A stretch of DNA of 10,851 nucleotides, from positions 1-10,851 of the forward strand of contig JAKSQI010000043.1 in the NCBI GenBank assembly GCA_024404215.1, written 5' to 3'. A model generated the notes under the pieces. The model saw nothing but the letters and a program-made list of their open reading frames with translations. It did not search any database and was not told the DNA's origin. Below, piece after piece: positions 1 through 4,298 of this stretch (positions within the stretch are counted from its first letter, which is position 1; each line of letters opens with the position of its first letter). Source of the DNA: Oscillospiraceae bacterium. GTDB lineage: Bacteria > Bacillota > Clostridia > Oscillospirales > Oscillospiraceae. Position numbers and translations under genes: made by a program.

Positions 1-78
1 TTTTTATGGGCAGTCTTATTTTAGTTAACAGGCTATGCTGAAACTGAAACGGGCAGGAAAACGGAAGGGAGGCTGATT

Positions 79-138
79 TTGAAATACAGAATGTATATAG
101 GGGCTTGGAGAAATGAAAAAGGTCCGAATCAACAGTAA
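79..138 (+). CDS. Possible 19-aa small ORF (very tentative)
   Basis: A TTG codon at 79 sits 6 nt after AGGGAGG (66-72), the same arrangement of strong Shine-Dalgarno plus TTG used by xerD and addA here. The frame reads LKYRMYIGAWRNEKGPNQQ (the first residue would be Met) and stops at TAA 136-138. I recognise no family. It could be a leader peptide, a small protein, or chance. The in-frame sequence is open back to position 25, so the 3' end of a slightly longer frame is also possible. No promoter is obvious in the little sequence upstream. Confidence 0.2.
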   Translation: MKYRMYIGAWRNEKGPNQQ

Positions 139-160
139 CAATAGGTTACAATAATGTTAC
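135..160. repeat. GTAAC/GTTAC half-site cluster
   Basis: GTAAC (135-139) and GTTAC (145-149) form an inverted pair with 5 nt between them. A second GTTAC follows at 156-160, 11 bp after the previous one, about one helical turn. A perfect TATAAT lies at 173-178 without a good -35 at the right distance. An activator or repressor binding here is an inference only. Confidence 0.3.
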
Positions 161-185
161 TTATACAAATAGTATAATCCGTGCG

Positions 186-197
186 AGGTTGACATAA
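186..197 (+). repeat. 12-bp direct repeat AGGTTGACATAA, copy 1
   Basis: Identical to the copy at 315-326, with starts 129 bp apart. It contains TTGACA, a perfect -35 hexamer, but no good -10 is found 16-18 bp downstream. GGTTGACATAA also matches 9 of 11 positions of the XerD arm of the Bacillus dif site as I remember it (AGTTTACATAA). Confidence 0.5.
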
Positions 198-267
198 AAT
201 ACAAGATCGGCTGGCATATATGGGGGTTTTGAGTTGGAAAACAACCGAAATATTGTTAAGTCACGGG

Positions 268-288
268 TTTTCCACAAGATTTTCCACA
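268..288 (+). promoter_or_regulatory. Two tandem DnaA-box-like sequences
   Basis: TTTTCCACA occurs at 268-276 and again at 280-288, in the same orientation with starts 12 bp apart. Each differs from the DnaA box TTATCCACA at one position and fits the relaxed form TTWTNCACA. A weaker TTATACAAA is at 161-169. Two boxes are too few to call an origin, but DnaA could bind here as a regulator. Confidence 0.4.
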
Positions 289-314
289 TACTGACGTCAA
301 AGACCTGGTTACGC

Positions 315-326
315 AGGTTGACATAA
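315..326 (+). repeat. 12-bp direct repeat AGGTTGACATAA, copy 2
   Basis: Exact second copy of 186-197. It partly overlaps a small inverted repeat, ACCTG (303-307) with CAGGT (314-318). Just 14 bp after its TTGACATAA core comes the related TTTACATAA (332-340). The next TATAAT (349-354) is 25 bp from the TTGACA, too far to form a normal promoter. Confidence 0.5.
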
Positions 327-329
327 CGC

Positions 330-358
330 AATTTACATAAATCTTGGTTATAATTAAC
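330..358. other. Candidate dif-like / XerD-arm-like site
   Basis: AATTTACATAA (330-340) matches 10 of 11 positions of the XerD-binding arm of the Bacillus dif site, in reverse orientation. It is followed by 7 nt (341-347) and TTATAATTAAC (348-358), whose inner TTAT mirrors the ATAA of the first arm. The second arm does not otherwise resemble a known XerC arm, and dif centres are usually 6 bp, so a true recombination site is doubtful. The same TATAAT could simply be part of a promoter. Confidence 0.2.
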
Positions 359-385
359 AAATCTGTTTTTTTTCTTTCTTATTCC

Positions 386-414
386 TTGAAAATGAGGGTT
401 ATATGTACTATTAT
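386..414 (+). promoter_or_regulatory. Probable sigma-70-type promoter of xerD
   Basis: TTGAAA (386-391) and TATTAT (409-414) are each one base from consensus and are separated by exactly 17 bp. Transcription would start near 421, giving a leader of about 30 nt before the TTG start at 453. Confidence 0.6.
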
Positions 415-452
415 TACAGTCCCAAAGCATTTGCGGGAAAGGAGTGCGTATT

Positions 453-1343
453 TTGTTAAATTCGGGTTATTTGGATGATTTTCAGGAATATTTGTTGACT
501 GGCCGCAAATGCTCTCAGAATACGGTTTCTTCTTACCTGTCTGATGTTCACCTTTTTGCAGTTTTTCTGGAGGTCTCTTCTCAGCTGAGTCTGGCATCTG
601 CTAATCATGAGCATGTGTTGGACTATGTTGACAGTCTTCGAAAGAATGGCAAGTCTGCTGCTACGATGTCTCGTGCGTTGGCTTCGTTAAAATGCTTCTA
701 TTCTCATTTGATATCCTTAGGGCAGGTTAGAGAAAATCCTGCTTTGGACATTGCTGTTGAGAAAAAGGAAAAGAAGCTGCCCCAGATTCTCAATGGTAAG
801 GAGGTTGACCTGCTTTTGGATCAACCGCAGGCCTTTGACGCCAAGGGGGCCCGCGATAAAGCCATGCTGGAGGTGCTTTATGCCACCGGCATTCGCGTTT
901 CTGAAATGATTTCTCTTGAGGTTGAGGATGTAAATCTGGCTGCCGGCTTGCTGCGTTGCCAAGGTAAAGGAAAGGAACGCTTTATTCCTCTTTATCCGGC
1001 TGCGGTACGTGCCATTGCTGATTATCTTGAAGGTTATCGCAGTGAGTTGATTGCCGATCCTACTGAAACGGCATTGTTTGTTAATATGAATGGCATTCGG
1101 ATGTCCCGTCAGGGCTTTTGGAAGCTCATCAAGTATTATCAAAACAAAGCCGGCATAACCAAGGACATTACTCCTCATACTTTGCGGCATTCCTTTGCTG
1201 CTCACCTGGTGGAAAATGGTGCGGACCTTCACAGCATTCAGGAAATGCTGGGTCATGCCGACATTTCTTCCACTCAGGTATATGCTCAGGTTGTGAAAAA
1301 GCAACTGAAAGATGTATACAATAAAGCGCATCCCCGCGCCTAA
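453..1343 (+). CDS. xerD: Tyrosine recombinase XerD
   Basis: Site-specific recombinase of the XerC/XerD pair that resolves chromosome dimers at dif during cell division, cutting through a 3'-phosphotyrosine. The protein has 296 residues, as does Bacillus XerD. The N-terminal SAM-like core-binding domain covers about 1-100 and the catalytic domain about 105-290. The full active-site set is visible: R148 (TGIRVSE), K172 (GKGKERF), H242 and R245 (HTLRHSF), H268 (LGHADIS) and nucleophile Y277 (STQVYAQV). The C-terminus LKDVYNKAHPRA is typical of XerD rather than XerC. I chose TTG at 453 because AAAGGAG (438-444) lies 8 nt before it; the alternative GTG at 444 overlaps that Shine-Dalgarno. It is monocistronic, between its own promoter and terminator. 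The partner xerC is not in the window. Confidence 0.92.
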   Translation: MLNSGYLDDFQEYLLTGRKCSQNTVSSYLSDVHLFAVFLEVSSQLSLASANHEHVLDYVDSLRKNGKSAATMSRALASLKCFYSHLISLGQVRENPALDIAVEKKEKKLPQILNGKEVDLLLDQPQAFDAKGARDKAMLEVLYATGIRVSEMISLEVEDVNLAAGLLRCQGKGKERFIPLYPAAVRAIADYLEGYRSELIADPTETALFVNMNGIRMSRQGFWKLIKYYQNKAGITKDITPHTLRHSFAAHLVENGADLHSIQEMLGHADISSTQVYAQVVKKQLKDVYNKAHPRA

Positions 1344-1373
1344 AAGCCTGACGAAAGTCGGGCTTTTTATTTG
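1344..1373 (+). terminator. Intrinsic terminator of xerD
   Basis: A 9-bp stem, 1344-1352 with 1357-1365, has one T-G wobble and a GAAA tetraloop and is followed by TTTTTATTT. It starts on the base after the xerD stop codon. Confidence 0.9.
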
Positions 1374-1418
1374 ACCGTTTGTCAAATAGATGTTATAATT
1401 TGTCAAATATTTGTCAAG
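1369..1418. promoter_or_regulatory. Operator-like palindrome plus repeated half-sites
   Basis: ATTTGACcgtttGTCAAAT (1369-1387) is a perfect 7-bp inverted repeat with a 5-nt centre covering the -35. The TTTGTCAA core recurs at 1399-1406 and, as TTTGTCAAG, at 1410-1418. Core starts at 1378, 1399 and 1410 are 21 and 11 bp apart, near whole helical turns, so bound proteins would lie on one face. Position over the -35, the start point and the early leader suggests repression. The regulator is not in the window and I do not assign a family. Confidence 0.55.
1371..1399 (+). promoter_or_regulatory. Strong promoter of the MFS gene
   Basis: TTGACC (1371-1376) and a perfect TATAAT (1394-1399) are separated by 17 bp, with a TG at 1391-1392 making an extended -10 (TGTTATAAT). 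The start of transcription should fall near 1406. The -35 overlaps the tail of the xerD terminator. Confidence 0.8.
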
Positions 1419-1433
1419 ATTAAAGGTGAGTCT

Positions 1434-2648
1434 ATGGGAAACGATTTAAGAGAGAAAAAAGTATCTATTTGGAACAAGGATTTTATTTGCGTTATGATTG
1501 CCAATACCTTCCTGGCAGCTTCACATAATGCGGTTAATCCCTTGGTTTCTTCTTACGCTACTATGCTTGGCGCCGGTGCCCAGCTGATGGGCTTTCTGAC
1601 CGGCATGTTTTTTGGCGTTTCGCTGGCGATGCGTCCCTTTGCCGGTCCGGTTACTACCCGCTTTGATAATCGCTGGCTGATGATTTTTGTCTATGCTTTA
1701 GGAGGCATTGTTAATATTGGATATGCCTTTTTCCACAATATTACGGCTTTTATCATATTCCGTGTCTTCCACGGAATACAGTATTCCCTGATTGGGTCTC
1801 TTTGCTTTACCATTGCGGGCAATAGTCTTCCCAAGGAGAAAATGGCGTCAGGACTGGGGGTTTTTGGCGTTGGTTCGGCCATTGCTACTGCTATTGCCCC
1901 TTCCATTGGTATTGCCCTTCGTAATTTGGGTACACAACTGCGGGGAGAAGATTTTGGCTACACGCTGGTTTTTCTTTTTGGCGCCTGCATTCTGCTTCTT
2001 GCCATTATTCCTTCTTTTCTGCTTTCGCCTCAGAAAAGAGACCTTACCAATGCCGGTAAATGGTACACACAAATTGCTACCAAGCACGCCCTTGGTCCAA
2101 CTGTAGTAATTTTTCTGCTGATTACTGCTTACTCCCTTTTCTCCGTCTACATGGTTCCCTTTGGTGAAGAAAACGGTATGGGGGACGTTGGACGCTTCTT
2201 TACTGTTTTGGCTTTGGTAATGCTGCTGACCCGCCCGCTCAGTGGCCCTCTTACGGATAAGCTGGGCCTGCGAAAGGTTCTTCTGCCGGCCATCCTTATT
2301 TTTGCTTCTTCCTTTATTATTACCGGCAGCGCTCAGACCAAGGCTATTATTTTCCTGGGTGCAGTCATTGCTGCCATTGGCTATGGCGCAGCAAACCCTG
2401 CTGTTCAGAGTATGTGCGTTCAGTGTGAAACACCGGCTCGCCGTGCTGTTGCCAGCAACACTCTTTACATCGGCATTGACCTTGGCTATTTCATTGGTCC
2501 TATTATCGGTGGTTATGTTAAGGAGTATGCTACTTACCGTCAGGTAATTACCGTCGGCTATATTCCGGCGTTGATGGGTGCTGCAGCTTTCCTGATTTTC
2601 TACGGCTCTTATCGACGCCGTCAGGAATATCTGAATTCCATCTTATAA
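1434..2648 (+). CDS. MFS transporter, 12 predicted helices
   Basis: Inner-membrane secondary transporter of the major facilitator superfamily; the substrate cannot be read from sequence. The 404 residues show about 12 hydrophobic segments in two six-helix halves, with a hydrophilic central loop at about 199-220. Motif-A-like loops occur in both halves: RPFAGPVTTRFDNR (67-80) and, closer to consensus, RPLSGPLTDKLGLRK (267-281). Glycine/proline-rich helices (GVGSAIATAIAPSIG at 145-159; GYFIGPIIGG at 351-360) resemble the motif C seen in exporters, so drug or metabolite efflux is plausible. The C-terminus is basic (YRRRQEY). ATG at 1434 was chosen because AAAGGTGAG (1422-1430) precedes it and the upstream in-frame TTG at 1371 lies in the promoter. 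It appears monocistronic, with a strong, probably repressed promoter and its own terminator. Confidence 0.85.
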   Translation: MGNDLREKKVSIWNKDFICVMIANTFLAASHNAVNPLVSSYATMLGAGAQLMGFLTGMFFGVSLAMRPFAGPVTTRFDNRWLMIFVYALGGIVNIGYAFFHNITAFIIFRVFHGIQYSLIGSLCFTIAGNSLPKEKMASGLGVFGVGSAIATAIAPSIGIALRNLGTQLRGEDFGYTLVFLFGACILLLAIIPSFLLSPQKRDLTNAGKWYTQIATKHALGPTVVIFLLITAYSLFSVYMVPFGEENGMGDVGRFFTVLALVMLLTRPLSGPLTDKLGLRKVLLPAILIFASSFIITGSAQTKAIIFLGAVIAAIGYGAANPAVQSMCVQCETPARRAVASNTLYIGIDLGYFIGPIIGGYVKEYATYRQVITVGYIPALMGAAAFLIFYGSYRRRQEYLNSIL

Positions 2649-2660
2649 CTATTATGAATG

Positions 2661-2695
2661 AGCAGTCGAGAGAATCGGCTGCTTATTCTTTTCTT
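2661..2695 (+). terminator. Intrinsic terminator after the MFS gene
   Basis: AGCAGTCG (2661-2668) pairs with CGGCTGCT (2676-2683), an 8-bp stem with one wobble and a 7-nt loop, followed by the T-rich run TTATTCTTTTCTT. It lies about 12 nt after the MFS stop and separates that gene from ispE. Confidence 0.8.
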
Positions 2696-2717
2696 ACCCG
2701 CGGAAATGATGTATACT
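2689..2717 (+). promoter_or_regulatory. Possible promoter of the ispE operon
   Basis: TATACT (2712-2717) is a good -10 and would give a leader of about 20 nt. The -35 is poor: TTTTCT (2689-2694) at 17 bp spacing, inside the terminator T-run. A promoter is expected here because a terminator precedes ispE, but this one is weakly supported. Confidence 0.35.
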
Positions 2718-2743
2718 GATACTTTAGAAATGGAGGGATTGCC

Positions 2744-3631
2744 GTGAATGTAATACAGGAACCGGCCTATGCAAAGCTGAATCTTTCACTGGATGTGCTC
2801 AGTCGACGGCCCGACGGATATCACGATATGGAAATGATTTTTCAGCTCATATCCATGAAAGATGATTTGGAACTTCATATTCACAAGTCCCCAGGTGTGA
2901 GGCTGAGTACAGCGGCCAGATTCTTGCCTATGGATGACAGCAACATTGCCTGCCGCTGTGCAAGACGATTTTTTGAGGAAGCGAAGCTGGCCGATTGGGG
3001 CGTGGATATCCAATTGACCAAAAGGCTTCCTGTTTGTGCCGGCATGGGAGGCGGCAGTGCGGATGGTGCTGCTGTTCTACGGGCATTGAATCGTTATTTT
3101 GGCGGCCCTTTTTCGGTGCAGCAGCTTTTGGATTTGGGCGCTGAAATTGGCGCTGATATTCCCTTCTGCCTGATTGGTGGAACGGCTTTGGCGCGAGGAA
3201 AGGGGGAGAAAATGGAAGCGCTTCCCAGGCCGGAGGGCTGTGCCTTTGTGGTAGTAAAGCCTTCCTTCTCCGTATCAACACCGGAGCTGTTCCAAAAATT
3301 GGACAGGAGCTCTGTTAAGCTTCATCCGGATACAAGAGGCATGGTGGACGCGTTAGAGATGGGTAGCCTACGTGAGCTTGGCAGACGCCTCTATAATGTA
3401 TTCGAAGAGGTTCTGACCAGAGGGAAGGATACAGTAGATGAAATCAAGAGCCGGCTTTTGGATGCCGGGGCTCTGGGTGCCGCCATGACGGGCACAGGCT
3501 CTGCTGTGTTTGGCCTTTTCCAAGATGACGGTAGTGCAGAGACAGCTTGTGAGGCCTTGTCAAGACAGTGGACTATGTGCCATGTGGCCCGGCCGATGGA
3601 TGAAATGATGCAAATCAATAATAAAACATAA
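2744..3631 (+). CDS. ispE: 4-diphosphocytidyl-2-C-methyl-D-erythritol kinase IspE
   Basis: Cytosolic GHMP-family kinase of the MEP pathway. It phosphorylates the 2-hydroxyl of CDP-methylerythritol with ATP on the way to isopentenyl diphosphate. The protein has 295 residues, normal for the family. The N-terminal substrate motif PAYAKLNLSLDV contains catalytic-type K11, the glycine-rich ATP loop AGMGGGSADGAA is at 99-110, ADIPFCLIGGTALARGKGE (137-155) supplies the catalytic-type D138, and AAMTGTGSAVFGLF (246-259) is the third GHMP motif. The GTG start at 2744 is supported by TGGAGGGA (2731-2738) 5 nt upstream and by the position of the PAYAKLN motif close to the N-terminus. It is the first gene of the probable ispE-flavoprotein-addB-addA operon. 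Confidence 0.93.
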   Translation: MNVIQEPAYAKLNLSLDVLSRRPDGYHDMEMIFQLISMKDDLELHIHKSPGVRLSTAARFLPMDDSNIACRCARRFFEEAKLADWGVDIQLTKRLPVCAGMGGGSADGAAVLRALNRYFGGPFSVQQLLDLGAEIGADIPFCLIGGTALARGKGEKMEALPRPEGCAFVVVKPSFSVSTPELFQKLDRSSVKLHPDTRGMVDALEMGSLRELGRRLYNVFEEVLTRGKDTVDEIKSRLLDAGALGAAMTGTGSAVFGLFQDDGSAETACEALSRQWTMCHVARPMDEMMQINNKT

Positions 3632-3653
3632 CAAGGGTTTAAGGAGAAACAGC

Positions 3654-4274
3654 ATGAAGGTATTATTAATCAATGGAAGCGCCCATACCAAGGGCTGCAC
3701 CTATACGGCTCTGTCTGAATGCGCCGCAGCCATGGAAGCCATGGGAGCAGAGACAGAAATTTTTCAGATTGGCAGCAATCCCGTCCGTGGCTGCATTGGC
3801 TGCGGCGCTTGCTTTGAAAAGGGCAAGTGTGTGTTTGAGGATGACTGCTGCAACAATCTGGCAGATCGGATGGCGCAGGCAGACGGAATCATTGTCGGTT
3901 CTCCTGTCTATTATGCTTCTGCCAGCGGTGCTCTTTGCGCTTTGCTGGACCGTGTGTTCTACTCTGCCTCCCGACGTTTTACCGGTAAGCCGGCTGCCTG
4001 CATCGTGTCCTGCCGACGCGGCGGTGCCAGTGCTGCCTTTGACCGTCTGAACAAGTACTTTACCATCAATCAAATGCCTGTAGTTTCCTCCATGTATTGG
4101 AATTCTGTTCATGGCTTTACTCCGGAGGATGTTCGTAAGGATGCAGAAGGATTGCAGGTATGCCGCCGGCTGGGTCAGAACATGGTGCATATGCTGCAGT
4201 CCTACGAGAAGGCTGGTATTCCGGCTGTGCCTATGGAAGCCAAGGCTTTTACCAGCTTCGCAGACGGAAAATAA
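3654..4274 (+). CDS. Iron-sulfur-flavoprotein-like NAD(P)H/FMN oxidoreductase
   Basis: Flavodoxin-fold protein of the NADPH-dependent FMN reductase superfamily, 206 residues. The FMN phosphate loop is near the N-terminus (GSAHTKGCT, 8-16) and the flavin-contacting segment is GSPVYYASASGALCALLDR (82-100). Between them is a compact cysteine motif, C47-X2-C50-X2-C53-X5-C59, which matches the CX2CX2CX4-7C [4Fe-4S] motif described for archaeal and anaerobic iron-sulfur flavoproteins (Isf). Such proteins move electrons or reduce oxygen species or quinones in anaerobes; the physiological substrate here is unknown. AAGGAG (3641-3646) lies 7 nt before the ATG. It sits 22 nt after ispE and 24 nt before addB with no terminator, so it is probably cotranscribed. 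A plain NAD(P)H-dependent oxidoreductase without a cluster is the alternative. Confidence 0.8.
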   Translation: MKVLLINGSAHTKGCTYTALSECAAAMEAMGAETEIFQIGSNPVRGCIGCGACFEKGKCVFEDDCCNNLADRMAQADGIIVGSPVYYASASGALCALLDRVFYSASRRFTGKPAACIVSCRRGGASAAFDRLNKYFTINQMPVVSSMYWNSVHGFTPEDVRKDAEGLQVCRRLGQNMVHMLQSYEKAGIPAVPMEAKAFTSFADGK

Positions 4275-4298
4275 GAATTTAGCAAGGGGGGCGTGGGT

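Larger units (their letters stand above)
1..385. other. Non-coding region upstream of the xerD promoter
   Basis: No convincing protein gene lies here. It opens with TTTTTAT, which could be the U-tract of a terminator belonging to a gene left of the window, but its hairpin would be off the edge. Inside are a possible very short reading frame (79-138), GTTAC repeats (135-160), an isolated TATAAT (173-178), a 12-bp direct repeat (186-197 and 315-326), two TTTTCCACA sequences (268-288), a perfect TGACGTCA palindrome (292-299), a XerD-arm-like sequence (330-340) and a run of eight T (367-374) without a GC-rich hairpin. The stretch is AT-rich and looks regulatory rather than coding. The minus-strand open frame at 161-430 has no ribosome binding site and no recognisable content. 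Confidence 0.6.

Noticed and set aside
360..390. T8 tract at 367-374 as an intrinsic terminator
   Set aside because: No GC-rich hairpin precedes it; the upstream sequence is AT-rich and does not fold into a stable stem.
161..430. 89-codon minus-strand open frame in the xerD upstream region
   Set aside because: No ribosome binding site before its ATG, Lys-rich low-complexity from the T-tract, no recognisable domain, and it covers the probable xerD promoter and repeats.
1..452. Chromosomal origin (oriC)
   Set aside because: Only two good DnaA-box-like sequences and no dnaA, dnaN or rpmH nearby; insufficient to call.
717..1406. 229-codon minus-strand open frame opposite xerD
   Set aside because: Lies opposite a gene with a complete recombinase active site and crosses its terminator; product resembles nothing.
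1371..1433. 21-residue N-terminal extension of the MFS protein from an in-frame TTG at 1371
   Set aside because: This segment is the promoter and operator; ATG 1434 has its own Shine-Dalgarno and gives a normal transporter N-terminus.
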